Shown: positions 1 to 8,966, counted from the stretch's first letter. The stretch is DNA of 64,000 nucleotides from Bacteroidales bacterium (GCA_030532685.1 JAUNKN010000003.1:1-64000), one strand, 5' to 3'. Translations and numbers: made by a program. Notes: a model not told the origin generated them from the sequence alone.

Positions 1-48
1 GAAATGGAAGTGTGGAGATTGTCGTCTAAACGGCTTGCCGCCCCGACC

Positions 49-81
49 TTTTTTGTCCGTAGAAGCCCGGAACTACCTTTG
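49..81 (+). promoter_or_regulatory. Bacteroidota-type promoter near left edge
   Basis: A T-run ending in TTTTTTG (49-55) lies 18 bp before TACCTTTG (74-81), a good match to the Bacteroidota -33/-7 pattern. Nothing downstream to position 1358 is a convincing gene. A 34-codon ORF from 108 to 212 is possible but has no other support, so the transcript could be a small RNA or a leader. Confidence 0.5.
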
Positions 82-413
82 CCGCTGACAACGAACAACC
101 GATCCCGATGCGAATACATAGAATGGAACGTGGAGAGGAACACCGCAGAGGACAGAGCGAAAAAATGAAAGGCAGCCTTCACAAGAAAGACTGCCATAAT
201 CGTGAGGAATAAGATGAAAAGAATGAAAGCCGTTGTCTGAACAGACAACTATTAGAAAAGAAAAATGGAGAAAGTTTCGTCTTTCTTCGTAGATAGTATT
301 ACCTTTGCAATAGGTTATTCGAGTTATGCAAAGCGTTGTGTGTCATTGCAGAAGATAGGTCGCTAAATCATTACCTGCTGAAAATCATAACTCACAAGGC
401 TGTTCATAGCCAA
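82..413. other. Intergenic region without recognised gene
   Basis: No supported gene. It contains a second promoter-like TACCTTTG at 300-307 with a weak -33, and a small perfect hairpin, GTTGTCTG-aa-CAGACAAC, near 232-249. The first ~30 bases of the window resemble the interior of repeat copy E (both contain GAAATGGAA followed by GAGATTGTCGT), so the window may open at the edge of another repeat copy. Confidence 0.35.
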
Positions 414-504
414 TTACTTAGACCTAAATGATAGATTTTCGCTAAAAAGTCTGCCCCTCTTCTTTACAGACGCCTCCTTCTCTCTTCCTCCATCGGCTGC
501 TCCT

Positions 505-776
505 CTCGCGTGCGCGCGCACTCCCCCTATGGTTTTATTTTTGCCTACATCTTCCACAAAATCGGCATAAGCTATTGAAAAACAAGTGATAGCCCTGCGT
601 TTTTGCCTCCACTCCTCTTCCACTTTTTTCCAATCCCTCGTGTGTACCTTTGTGGAGGCAATGTCTTCTAGCCTCCATGCTTCATCTTCCTTTGTTTGAG
701 GTGCTTATGCTGTTTTGTGGAGGCAGTGGAGGTAAAATTACAAAATGCTATAGAGTGTGTGCGCGCACGCGCGCGA
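505..776. repeat. Z-TIR element, copy A
   Basis: About 272 bp with imperfect terminal inverted repeats. The left arm starts with an alternating tract (CGCGTGCGCGCGCAC, 506-520) followed by CCCCTAT, a T-rich run and CTACATCTTCCAC. The right arm has TGTGGAGGCAGTGGAGGT (717-733), an A-rich run, CTATAGAG, and TGTGTGCGCGCACGCGCGCG (756-775). The arms are reverse complements in order and content. A short palindrome CGCAGAAAATTCTGCG near 886-901 resembles the companion module of copy G but lies on the gene-proximal side, so the orientation of this copy is unclear. No transposase and no clear target duplication. Confidence 0.8.
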
Positions 777-1358
777 GGATTTTCTCGTTCCCTTGACTTG
801 CTTTCTCATCCCTTCCGCTCATTTTGGTGCCTGCTCCTGCGTTGCTCATTTTTTTCCTCGCGGCTGTGGCCTTCTTCTTCCCTCGCAGAAAATTCTGCGA
901 GCCTCATAGATTTTCTGACATAGCCCAAAAAGATTCCTCCCTTGTGCAGGGGGCTCCAAAGTACAAGAGGAAAGTAAAAGGTAGAGGGTAAGGTTGCTTC
1001 CCTGTAGAAGAGAAGAAGATAGAGATGCCCATAAACATGATGTCCTGTGCTGGTCGAAAGTATAAAATTGAGAACTATCCCACTTCCTTCGAGAGAGAAC
1101 GTCGTTTCTATCTTTGAGAATTTGTTGAGTCTAAAATTCCGCATTGTGGGGAAAAATGCGTACTTTCGCGCCTATATTTGATAAGCTGTGAACTCTGTTC
1201 CCGCTTCTATCGCTTGAAGAAGTGCTGAGTGCTGTTCTTCCCGCAACGTTTCTTGACGAAAGCTTACTGCGTTGGATAAACGTAGCAAACTTTTGCGGAA
1301 TTGCCTTTTGAAGGGGTGTATGTAAGCTTATCTATGTTGTCTGTTTAACCAATTATCT
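777..1358. other. Upstream region of metalloprotease gene
   Basis: No supported gene. It includes the CGCAGAAAATTCTGCG palindrome (~886-901) and a possible -7 box TATATTTG (1174-1181) about 180 bp before the metalloprotease start; the -33 match is weak. Confidence 0.4.
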
Positions 1359-4300
1359 ATGATCATTAGAGAGAAACTATTTGGTCTTGTTGGGATTATG
1401 GCTTTGTGGGGAGGCTTCTCTGCAACCGTAGCTGCACAAAGCATTCCCCAAGATCCCTATCCTGACCCCGCAGGTCATTCTTGTTCGGTAGACCGTTCTA
1501 TTGCTTCTACGACCGTAGGCAAACATAAACACGCTCATCGCATCCCGTCTCAGCATCGTATAGAGGTGCCTGGGGATTTTATTTTTAAGGGACCGAAGCA
1601 GTACTATGTGTTGCGTTTTGCTGCGTGTATCACGGAAAAGTACTTCAATGGCTTCATGGAAAATGGGGTGTGGGATCCTGGGTTTGGAGGCGATATCCAA
1701 AAGGTGAAAGACTATTGGGCAGGGCTTGAAAAATATCTCAACGAGTTGTATGGCCGTGATTGTGGCATCCATTTTGAGGTGCTTCGTGATGAAAAATTGA
1801 TTTTCCAGAAGAATCCTTCTTACTTTACGACCAACGCTCTTCATACTTACACTGGTATGATCGACAGCCTCATTGGGCATGATAAATATGAAGTTGGTTT
1901 GTTGTTGATGCCTCCTTCTGATGGAGTGAATGGTCGTGCTGCTTTGGGAGGTGCATTGTCCGACGGCAGTAAGGGGCAAGGGCGTGCTTCGATTTCTCAT
2001 TCTACAATTGCGCACGAAATGGGGCATTTGCTAGGGGCCGAGCATACACACCAATGGAACGATGCAAAGATTACTGAGCAAGGGAATGGCTTTTCTATCA
2101 TGAGCTATGGTTTTCCTCGCACCTTCTTCTCCTTGGCTTCAATCAAGAGTATAAGGAGTACGGTGGGCATCATGAAATACTATACTGATGAGCATCGAAC
2201 TCAGCTTGTTGAGGGAGTTTCCGATGCGAAGAATGCTGCTTATGTGCGTCCTAATAATGTGGAAGTCCCCGTTTTGGATAGGGAGGCCATCAAGAAAGAA
2301 TATGTCGTAACAGAAGGCACGCGTTATCAGTTTTACATCCCGACAAAAAATAAGGACACCAAGAACTTTTGGTATCATGCACATCCTTATGACTTGACGT
2401 TACCGGGGATGGAATCCAACTTGATTCAGCGATTGTACGCCCCTAGTCGAGAAAATGTGGTGATGTACCATCCGCATTGTGTAGCACCTAAGAAGGAGAG
2501 AGTAAATGGGCGAGAAAGATTCGTCGTAGATTATTTACCCTATTCTGCTGAAAGCAAATTAGGCACTTACACTTATAAACTTTCGGCTTTTAATGAAGGA
2601 CAACATGATGTGGCCGATACTAAATTGCGTATCGTCCCTGGAACGCCTTTTAGAGTTACCTATACAAGCGTGAAACATGGAGATTTGATGGCAGGAAAAC
2701 AAACAATGACCATCAAATGGAATCCTTGCACCGATCTTTATGGCACAGACAGCAAAGTAAGAATTCTTCTGTCTACCAACTTTGGTAAGAGTTTTGACTA
2801 TATTCTTGATGATGAATGCCCCAATAATGGAGTTTGGTCAGGAGTATGTCCTTATATACCTATCGGTCGCATCTCTCATAAGTCAATCGAGAAACCTATA
2901 CGCGCTGGATTGATTAAAGTGGAGGTGATAGGCGAAGCTGCTTATGCTTTGACGGAAGAAGATAGCTATTCCATACAAAATGAAGTGATTCCTTCTGGTG
3001 GTTTCATCCTTGCAGAGAATCCTATCAAGTTTACTCCTACTCCTCCCATTTTCCAAGAAATAGACGGAGAGCGTCCTCCCCAAGAAAAATTAACAGCGAC
3101 TTACAATGGGCAAAGTAGAGAAGTGACGGGCTCCGACAATCAAGTTGGCAACATCGTTTATCGCACTTGGGAAGCTCAGTTCAATCGAGCTAGGGCTACC
3201 TATCGGCAGGTGATAAAACTCAAGCATAAGGAGTATATCCTCTCTCCCGAACGAACCACAGCCTCTTCTCTTGCTCGTAGGATGACAGAACTATATCAGA
3301 GTATTGGTCAGTTGGGTTATCCAAAAACAACCTTACCACTGAGCGAGCAGTTTAAGCAACAGTATCGTAATGTTTACACGGATGGAGGCAAGTTGAAAGC
3401 AAACTTCACAGCTCAGCAGATGGAGGAGTTGGAAAAAACGCTCGTTGCAATTGGAAAAATCACGGAGGACGATATTGTTATGCCTATTCCTGGACGAAAG
3501 TATAAGCTGGCGAGCTATCATGAGTCCTACGGAAAAACGCGTTATCACTATCTCGCGGCCAATGGGACTGTCGAAGAACAACTGTATCGTGATGATCCTA
3601 CTCATGCCAGTGTGTGGACCTGTGAAATGATCGATGGCCTTTATCGCTTCACCTCGGGAGAAGACGAACTTCAATTGCGCCAAGCAAATTATGGCTTGAA
3701 GGGCTTTAAGGTGCTTCGAGGCTACACTTGGGGGTCTTTCTGCTTTGTGAGTGGAAGAGAATATCCTCGCATTGCACAGGTGAGCTATGACGGAACAGGT
3801 ATCTCCTTCAACGAGTCGACCTACAAAGAACTAACCTCGTCCTACAAGTTTAATAGGAGTGGAGGTGCTGTCTCGACCGACTTCCGCTTCTTCCCCGTCA
3901 ATGAGGAGTTCTATGTGTACTATCGTACGAAAAAGAGTGGAGTGCCAAGCGCTTACTTTGTTGCCTCAGCTTCCAATGGCGCGCACCGTTCGGCTGCGCA
4001 AGCGCAGCCTTTGACGCCTGTGGAAAAGAATCTGTATAAGTTCTTAGTACCTGCTGGACGAGGCAACGAAGAGTTGGTTTTCGTAGAGGGAAATCAAGAG
4101 CAGAAGGTGCAACTCTTGGGTAAAACGGCTACCTATGATTCCAGTGGGATGCGTGTGCACCACTTGGCACTGGCTGCGGGGCAAGTGGCTAGTCTGCACC
4201 TTGATTATCCTGTGCAGATTCCCGAAGGCTTGAAGGCCTATACGGCGTCTGGTACGAAAGCGGGCAACCAATATAAATTGAACTTACGACGCCTCTCGGG

Positions 4301-5528
4301 CAAGGTGCTTCCCGCCTATACCCCCGTTCTCGTGAAGGGAAGTGGGCAAAGTTCCTATGACCTGGTCGAGGCCGAAAATGCTCCACATGCCGTGGAGAAA
4401 GGAAGCCTCTATGGTGTCATTGGAGCGGTTCAAGCCGATGATTTGGACGAGAACTATGATTACTATCCGCTCACGGTACAAAATGAAGCACAGCTTCGCT
4501 ACACCAAGGCTACGAACATCGCTGAGCACACTGCCTATGTTCGTCTCTCTAAATATCAAGAAGGACATGGCATCTCATTGGTGGCGATCGACAATGGCGA
4601 GTTTAGCCAACTTGTCGGAAATGGTACGCACGAGCGTCCCTATACGGTGGCCGACTTGAAAACGGTGGCTGCTCGACAAAATGTGTGGGTGCGGGGCCGT
4701 ATTCTTGGTGGGTGGACCTCTGCCACAAGTGCAGCCAGCAAAGCTATTGGCCAGGTGATAGCCTTGGGCGAAGAGGGAAATGCCATCCCCGTGCATGTCC
4801 CCATAGCCATCCTGCAAGGGGTGAAGAACATGAAGCACGCTTACTTGTGTGTGAAGGGTAACTTCACCTCCTACGAAGGTAGCGATTGCGGATTGCCCGA
4901 AAATGCCTTGACCGACCTTGACTATCAAGAGCAAATCGTGATGAATGAGCATGGCTACGCCACGATCTATAACCCTTATGCTTTCGTCCTGCCCAATGGG
5001 CTGAATGCTGCGTTTGTGGTGAGGAAGGACAACAACAGCGTAATCTGCGATTGGGGCCGATATAGGCCTGGTAGCATCATCCCTGCCGAAACAGCACTCG
5101 TGCTCAAAGGCCATGTTGGTCGCTATGACATGAAGCCTTCGATGCAGACTGGCGCAAGCGTTAAGGCCGAAGAGGCCGATTTGCTCCGTGGTAGTCTTCA
5201 AGAGATTGTGCTCACGGAGAAAGGCTACCGCTACTATAAACTCAACAATGGAGCTCACGGCGTAGGTTTCTATTTTGGTACACGCGATGGCAGCGTGCTC
5301 ACTTCGCCTGCTCGCAAGGCCTACTTGGCCATTCCCACAGAGATGGCCTCTTCGCAAGCCTTCTCTATCGAGGGTTTACTCCTGACGAACATAGATCCAC
5401 ATCCTTCTGTCTCTGTTGCCGATGCCAAGGTCTACGATCTGAGCGGAAAACTCGTTGGTGCGCAAAGTACTTTCGACCAGCTTCCCGCAGGTGTCTATGT
5501 CATTCAGGGCAAAAAAGTGATAAAGTAA
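1359..5528 (+). CDS. Secreted metzincin-type zinc metalloprotease with C-terminal sorting-like tail
   Basis: Predicted secreted zinc endopeptidase of 1389 aa. The first ~27 residues are a signal peptide ending in VAAQS. The zinc site HEMGHLLGAEH spans residues 219-229 (H219, H223 and H229 as ligands, E220 as base), with a Met-turn IMSYG around M248, as in reprolysin/pappalysin-like metzincins. An Ig/FN3-like stretch follows (about residues 420-540). Around 945-990 and 1197-1250 are two copies of a module with the pattern P.GL.AY...IPA.TA.VLKG, and between them (about 1088-1180) is an OB-fold-like segment (PYTVADL...VWVRGRILGG). The C-terminus VYDLSGKL...GVYVIQGKKVIK resembles short type IX sorting tails. 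The 5' half is more AT-rich than the 3' half. Substrate unknown. It converges on recO. Confidence 0.85.
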   Translation: MIIREKLFGLVGIMALWGGFSATVAAQSIPQDPYPDPAGHSCSVDRSIASTTVGKHKHAHRIPSQHRIEVPGDFIFKGPKQYYVLRFAACITEKYFNGFMENGVWDPGFGGDIQKVKDYWAGLEKYLNELYGRDCGIHFEVLRDEKLIFQKNPSYFTTNALHTYTGMIDSLIGHDKYEVGLLLMPPSDGVNGRAALGGALSDGSKGQGRASISHSTIAHEMGHLLGAEHTHQWNDAKITEQGNGFSIMSYGFPRTFFSLASIKSIRSTVGIMKYYTDEHRTQLVEGVSDAKNAAYVRPNNVEVPVLDREAIKKEYVVTEGTRYQFYIPTKNKDTKNFWYHAHPYDLTLPGMESNLIQRLYAPSRENVVMYHPHCVAPKKERVNGRERFVVDYLPYSAESKLGTYTYKLSAFNEGQHDVADTKLRIVPGTPFRVTYTSVKHGDLMAGKQTMTIKWNPCTDLYGTDSKVRILLSTNFGKSFDYILDDECPNNGVWSGVCPYIPIGRISHKSIEKPIRAGLIKVEVIGEAAYALTEEDSYSIQNEVIPSGGFILAENPIKFTPTPPIFQEIDGERPPQEKLTATYNGQSREVTGSDNQVGNIVYRTWEAQFNRARATYRQVIKLKHKEYILSPERTTASSLARRMTELYQSIGQLGYPKTTLPLSEQFKQQYRNVYTDGGKLKANFTAQQMEELEKTLVAIGKITEDDIVMPIPGRKYKLASYHESYGKTRYHYLAANGTVEEQLYRDDPTHASVWTCEMIDGLYRFTSGEDELQLRQANYGLKGFKVLRGYTWGSFCFVSGREYPRIAQVSYDGTGISFNESTYKELTSSYKFNRSGGAVSTDFRFFPVNEEFYVYYRTKKSGVPSAYFVASASNGAHRSAAQAQPLTPVEKNLYKFLVPAGRGNEELVFVEGNQEQKVQLLGKTATYDSSGMRVHHLALAAGQVASLHLDYPVQIPEGLKAYTASGTKAGNQYKLNLRRLSGKVLPAYTPVLVKGSGQSSYDLVEAENAPHAVEKGSLYGVIGAVQADDLDENYDYYPLTVQNEAQLRYTKATNIAEHTAYVRLSKYQEGHGISLVAIDNGEFSQLVGNGTHERPYTVADLKTVAARQNVWVRGRILGGWTSATSAASKAIGQVIALGEEGNAIPVHVPIAILQGVKNMKHAYLCVKGNFTSYEGSDCGLPENALTDLDYQEQIVMNEHGYATIYNPYAFVLPNGLNAAFVVRKDNNSVICDWGRYRPGSIIPAETALVLKGHVGRYDMKPSMQTGASVKAEEADLLRGSLQEIVLTEKGYRYYKLNNGAHGVGFYFGTRDGSVLTSPARKAYLAIPTEMASSQAFSIEGLLLTNIDPHPSVSVADAKVYDLSGKLVGAQSTFDQLPAGVYVIQGKKVIK

Positions 5529-5609
5529 GCTTGCTTCTCTTGTCCTCTGCCCCTCAAGGGCGAAACACGATAAGACACAGCTTGCTCCGCAACGACAACA
5601 AAAAAGATG

Positions 5610-5653
5610 AAGACCGCATCTGCTCCCCTTTGGGGCGGATGCGGTCTTTGTTT
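5610..5653. terminator. Bidirectional terminator between metalloprotease gene and recO
   Basis: Hairpin with AAGACCGCATC (5610-5620) pairing with GATGCGGTCTT (5638-5648), an inner GC stem, and T-rich sequence downstream with A-rich sequence upstream. It lies between two convergent genes and could serve both. Confidence 0.8.
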
Positions 5654-5673
5654 GTGAGGAAATCCTGAAATGC

Positions 5674-6399
5674 TCAATTGAAGAGGCTCGACAAAATCTC
5701 TAAACTCTTGAGTTCGGGCATGGAGGGAAGATGCAGACGATAGTATTGTACGATGAGGTGTAGGATGCGGCTACGCTCTTCTCTCGATAGTTTGAACAAG
5801 TGCATCGTCGCAAAATTCATGCGCATCAACTGTCCGAAGGCCTCTGCCTCTTGCTTCGCGATAAAATGAGGGTGTGCAGGAGGGATTGCCACAAATTCGC
5901 CAGCCATCAGATCGAAATAGGGCTGCTGAGCCTCTTCCACGCTTGGAGTAATCCCTAAGAAGAGCGAGAGTCGCATCAAGAATACGATATGGAAATTGGC
6001 ATATCCGTTTTCGGCCATGTCGAACCACTCCAAACTATGTGTGGTGAAATCAAACAGTGTTGTCTCCACCTGTTCGCCTCGCACGATGTGTAGCAACATC
6101 TCGGCCAGAAAGAGTAGTACCGTCTGTTTCATCGGGTCTGTGTGTAGACTGGAAAAAGGCAAGAACGTAGTGGCTGAGCGCGGGGTGAGCAGGCCGCCTC
6201 GTGCCCGCTCTGTCCATTCGACTTCGAGCACGGCCATGGGGCGAAAGAGCGTGTGGCGCACTGCCGCTCGCTTCGAGTGGCTGATGCGTACAGCAAAACT
6301 CACCCTTCCCTCCGAACGACTGAGGCATTCGGCGATGAGTTTGTCGTCGCCATAGCGAAAAGCATTGAGCACGATGACGGGAGTTTTGATAGTGTTCAT
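5674..6399 (-). CDS. recO: DNA repair protein RecO
   Basis: 241 aa from the start MNTIKTPVIVLNAFRYGDDK, preferred over an ATG 20 codons upstream because the RecO N-terminal OB fold begins here. RecO acts with RecR to load RecA on SSB-coated gaps in the RecF pathway. The N-terminal ~80 residues carry the strand-swap OB pattern (VLNAFRYGDDKLIAECLSR) and the rest is helical, as in RecO. The family zinc-finger cysteines are not evident. It is a single gene converging on the metalloprotease and diverging from tRNA-Glu. Confidence 0.9.
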   Translation of the reverse strand: MNTIKTPVIVLNAFRYGDDKLIAECLSRSEGRVSFAVRISHSKRAAVRHTLFRPMAVLEVEWTERARGGLLTPRSATTFLPFSSLHTDPMKQTVLLFLAEMLLHIVRGEQVETTLFDFTTHSLEWFDMAENGYANFHIVFLMRLSLFLGITPSVEEAQQPYFDLMAGEFVAIPPAHPHFIAKQEAEAFGQLMRMNFATMHLFKLSREERSRILHLIVQYYRLHLPSMPELKSLEILSSLFN

Positions 6400-6517
6400 G
6401 GAAGCAAATGGAAGGAGCGATAAAATCAAGAAAACAGCACAAAAGTACCATATTCCCACTGCTTGTGGAGGAAAATGGAAGAAAAATGCAGATTTTGAGA
6501 AAAAAATGGAGGAAACA

Positions 6518-6549
6518 TTTGGTGGAAGAGAAAAAAGTCCCTACCTTTG
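6518..6549 (+). promoter_or_regulatory. Promoter of tRNA-Glu
   Basis: TTTGG (6518-6522), a 19-bp spacer and TACCTTTG (6542-6549) form a clear Bacteroidota promoter about 50 bp before the tRNA. Confidence 0.75.
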
Positions 6550-6597
6550 CATCGCAATCGGGAAACAACGACACTCTTGCCGCTGCCCGAATGTGAT

Positions 6598-6669
6598 GGT
6601 CCCTTCGTCTATCGGTTAGGACGAGAGATTTTCATTCTCTAAAGAGGAGTTCGACTCTCCTAGGGACTA
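6598..6669 (+). tRNA. tRNA-Glu (anticodon TTC)
   Basis: A 72-nt cloverleaf. The acceptor GGTCCCT pairs with AGGGACT (the terminal G-T pair is a wobble). The D arm is GTCT/GGAC with GG in the loop. The anticodon stem AGAGA/TCTCT holds loop TTTTCAT with anticodon TTC. The T arm is AGGAG-TTCGACT-CTCCT, and the discriminator is A. The 3' CCA is not encoded. It has its own promoter and terminator. Confidence 0.95.
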
Positions 6670-6685
6670 CAAATAACCAGAGAGA

Positions 6686-6716
6686 GGGGAGTTCTTCAAT
6701 GGAATTCCCCCTTTCA
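6686..6716 (+). terminator. Terminator after tRNA-Glu
   Basis: GGGGAGTTC (6686-6694) pairs with GAATTCCCC (6702-6710) around a 7-nt loop, followed by a short T-rich tail. Confidence 0.6.
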
Positions 6717-6720
6717 TTTG

Positions 6721-6836
6721 AAACGAGGTTACGTCTGAAGCAGCACCGTCGTGATGACGCTATTTTCCTCCTGCTGAAGAGTGCCGGCAGTCAATTCTAT
6801 TATCAATTTTCGACCTAACAAAAACCGAATTTTACA
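6721..6836 (+). promoter_or_regulatory. Possible structured leader of rpsT
   Basis: The ~116 nt before rpsT can fold: CAGCA (6741-6745) with TGCTG (6772-6776), enclosing CGTC-gtgat-GACG (6747-6759). I see no good -7 box here. S20 is autoregulated in some bacteria, so a leader is plausible, but this is inference from local pairing only. Confidence 0.3.
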
Positions 6837-7091
6837 ATGGCAAATCACAAATCATCTGTAAAGAGAATTCGTCAGACCGCCACTCGCCGCTTGCACAACC
6901 GTTACTACGCAAAGACAATGCGTAACGCCGTGCGCAAGCTCCGTGCCACTACTGACAAGGCCGCAGCTGTGGAACTCCTGCCCAAGGTGCAGAAGATGCT
7001 CGACAAGCTCGCCAAGACCAACATCATTCACAAGAACAAGGCAGGCAACATCAAGTCCAGCCTCATGCTTCACGTGAACAAGCTCGCCTAA
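6837..7091 (+). CDS. rpsT: 30S ribosomal protein S20
   Basis: 84 aa, the usual S20 length. It starts [19 protein letters not shown], the conserved S20 opening, and is lysine/arginine-rich and helical throughout, ending in a helix with [10 protein letters not shown]. It binds 16S rRNA in the body of the small subunit. It is flanked by a possible leader and a strong terminator, so it is probably monocistronic. Confidence 0.97.
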   Translation: MANHKSSVKRIRQTATRRLHNRYYAKTMRNAVRKLRATTDKAAAVELLPKVQKMLDKLAKTNIIHKNKAGNIKSSLMLHVNKLA

Positions 7092-7112
7092 TCACTGCGC
7101 GAGAAAGACATA

Positions 7113-7153
7113 GTCGGGGTCAAATCCATCAGGATTTGGCCCCGACCTTTTTT
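7113..7153 (+). terminator. Terminator after rpsT
   Basis: A 15-bp stem, GTCGGGGTCAAATCC (7113-7127) and GGATTTGGCCCCGAC (7132-7146), with loop ATCA and a following T-run (about 7149-7154). Confidence 0.9.
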
Positions 7154-7181
7154 GCAAAGCTGCGATTATTCCTTATCTTTG
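7150..7181 (+). promoter_or_regulatory. Promoter of ruvB
   Basis: The T-run and TTTGC at the foot of the rpsT terminator act as the -33, and TATCTTTG (7174-7181) as the -7, about 90 bp before the ruvB start. Terminator and promoter are packed against each other. Confidence 0.6.
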
Positions 7182-7270
7182 CAAGGCGCAAGTGGGCGAT
7201 GCAACTTGAGTCGTTGTGGCTTGTGTGCGGGGCTATGCGTCTCGTCTTTTTTGATTTTCCTCTTTCCGTT

Positions 7271-8311
7271 ATGATGCAAGATACCTTCGATATACGTTCC
7301 GAGCAGCACACGCCGCCCACCACTGAGCGCGAGTTTGAAAATGCGCTTCGCCCGCTCTCCTTCGACGACTTCACAGGGCAGAATAAGGTGGTCGATAATT
7401 TGCGTATTTTTGTTGAGGCTGCTCGTCGTCGTGGCGAACCGCTCGATCATAGCCTCCTGCATGGCCCTCCAGGCTTGGGAAAAACGACTCTCTCCAATAT
7501 CATTGCCAATGAGTTGGGAGTAGGCTTTAAGCTTACTTCGGGTCCGGTATTGGATAAACCTGGAGATTTGGCGGGGTTGCTCACGAGTCTTGAACCCAAC
7601 GATGTGCTTTTTATCGACGAGATTCATCGTCTTTCGCCCGTAGTCGAAGAATACCTTTATTCGGCCATGGAGGACTATCGCATCGACATCATGATCGATA
7701 AGGGGCCCGCAGCGCGTAGCATTCAAATCGATCTCAATCCTTTCACCCTCGTGGGAGCTACCACGCGTAGCGGTTTGCTCACAGCCCCTTTGCGGGCACG
7801 TTTTGGCATCAATCTGCACTTGGAGTATTACGATGCAACCACGCTCACGACCATTGTGCAGCGTTCTGCCCATCTGCTGAATGTGCCTATCGATCCTAAG
7901 GCTGCGGCCGAAATTGCAGGGCGTTCGCGCGGTACGCCCCGTATAGCCAATGCGCTGTTGCGTCGTGTGCGCGACTTTGCGCAGGTTAAGGGCGATGGGG
8001 GTATAGATGTGCCCATTTCGCGCTATGCCCTCGAGGCCCTCAATATCGACAAATATGGGCTTGACGAGATAGACAACAAGATACTCCTCACGATAATCGA
8101 CAAGTTCAAGGGAGGCCCTGTGGGAATCTCGACCATTGCCACGGCGATTGGTGAAGATGCGGGCACGGTCGAGGAGGTCTATGAGCCTTTCTTAATCAAG
8201 GAGGGATTCTTGCGGCGCACCCCCCGTGGTCGTGAGGTGACGGAGCTGGCCTATACGCACTTGGGGCGTACACCTCTTTGTGTGACTGCGGCCGAACCTA
8301 CGCTTTTTTAG
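7271..8311 (+). CDS. ruvB: Holliday junction branch migration helicase RuvB
   Basis: 346 aa from the first of two tandem ATGs (7271, 7274), giving [12 protein letters not shown]. The longer frame back to 7136 runs into the rpsT terminator and promoter, so it is not the start. RuvB is the hexameric AAA+ motor that drives branch migration with RuvA. Walker [10 protein letters not shown] is near residues 65-73, Walker [10 protein letters not shown] follows, then sensor GATTRSGLL and the arginine-finger region ARFGI. The C-terminal winged helix ends [20 protein letters not shown]. Not linked to ruvA or ruvC here. Confidence 0.96.
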   Translation: MMQDTFDIRSEQHTPPTTEREFENALRPLSFDDFTGQNKVVDNLRIFVEAARRRGEPLDHSLLHGPPGLGKTTLSNIIANELGVGFKLTSGPVLDKPGDLAGLLTSLEPNDVLFIDEIHRLSPVVEEYLYSAMEDYRIDIMIDKGPAARSIQIDLNPFTLVGATTRSGLLTAPLRARFGINLHLEYYDATTLTTIVQRSAHLLNVPIDPKAAAEIAGRSRGTPRIANALLRRVRDFAQVKGDGGIDVPISRYALEALNIDKYGLDEIDNKILLTIIDKFKGGPVGISTIATAIGEDAGTVEEVYEPFLIKEGFLRRTPRGREVTELAYTHLGRTPLCVTAAEPTLF

Positions 8312-8379
8312 GGCGCAGCGGTGAGCCTCGTAGTCTGTGGGAGGAACTGTAAGGGAAGAGGGGGGAGTGGCGCTTTCAT

Positions 8380-8394
8380 GGGTATACATACCTG
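8380..8394 (+). repeat. 3' box, copy B (GGGTATACATACCTG)
   Basis: A near-palindromic GGTATACATACC box 68 nt after the ruvB stop, followed by an AT-rich stretch with TATTTTGCCATC. Four such boxes occur in the window, each after a gene 3' end and upstream of a Z-TIR element. Confidence 0.7.
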
Positions 8395-8602
8395 CTAAAT
8401 GATATTTTGCCATCGGCGCTTCGATTTTTAGGGAAAAATAAGATGTTTTACCTTCTTCTTCCTCCTCGTTTGTGCTTTTTCGGGAGCTCAATGATGTGCC
8501 AAGGTTTGCAGTAATCTTGACGAAGGAGCGAGGAAAGGTTGAGCGGCTTCGTAGGGCGAAGCACGAGCGAAGAGCGATGGTGAACTTCCTAGTTTGAATT
8601 TT

Positions 8603-8638
8603 CTACGTGGGACGCAGGATTTTCTGCGTCCCACGTAG
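8603..8638. repeat. Palindromic module, copy B
   Basis: A perfect 15-bp inverted repeat, CTACGTGGGACGCAG (8603-8617) and CTGCGTCCCACGTAG (8624-8638), loop GATTTT, followed by a run of T. It could double as a terminator, but the sequence itself recurs beside other Z-TIR copies, so it is more than a generic hairpin. Confidence 0.85.
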
Positions 8639-8683
8639 ATTTTTTTCTTTGCGATGCTCTTTTTAGGGCGATGGATTGCCGTG

Positions 8684-8966
8684 TCTGCGCGCCTATATCT
8701 CCTTTATAGCGTATGTTTTTTGCTTCCATTGCTTCCATGTTGTGTGGTAACTTATTTGTTTTCAGTATATTGAGTGGTGGAGGGAGAGTCGTGTGCTCCT
8801 TTCATCAATGGAGCTTCGGTTGATGGCGGAAGGAGCTGTCGTGTGGAAGGAAAATAGCAACTCTTCCACGACTTTTTGTGTTGATAATCAGGACTCTGTG
8901 TGGCTTTGTGGAAGAGTGGAAGTGCATGTCGTACATCTTAGTAGGGAAACGCGCGCACGCGCGCAT
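8684..8966. repeat. Z-TIR element, copy B
   Basis: About 283 bp between ruvB and rsmH. Left arm: TGCGCGC, CTTTATAG, a T-run, then TGCTTCCATTGCTTCCAT (8721-8738). Right arm: TGTGGAAGAGTGGAAGTG (8907-8924), TTAGTAGGG, then CGCGCGCACGCGCGC (8950-8964). The interior holds another TGTGGAAG / CTTCCACGA pair. The rest of the gap to rsmH (8967-9255) is AT-rich and I see no gene in it. Confidence 0.85.

Noticed and set aside
414..1144. Short ORFs on both strands around repeat copy A
   Set aside because: They translate Z-tracts into RARAR-like runs and low-complexity Ser/Phe stretches, with no family resemblance; the region is explained by the repeat.
8603..8640. Calling the copy B palindrome simply the ruvB terminator
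   Set aside because: It could terminate, but it is almost 300 bp after ruvB and its sequence recurs beside other elements, which a plain terminator would not require.
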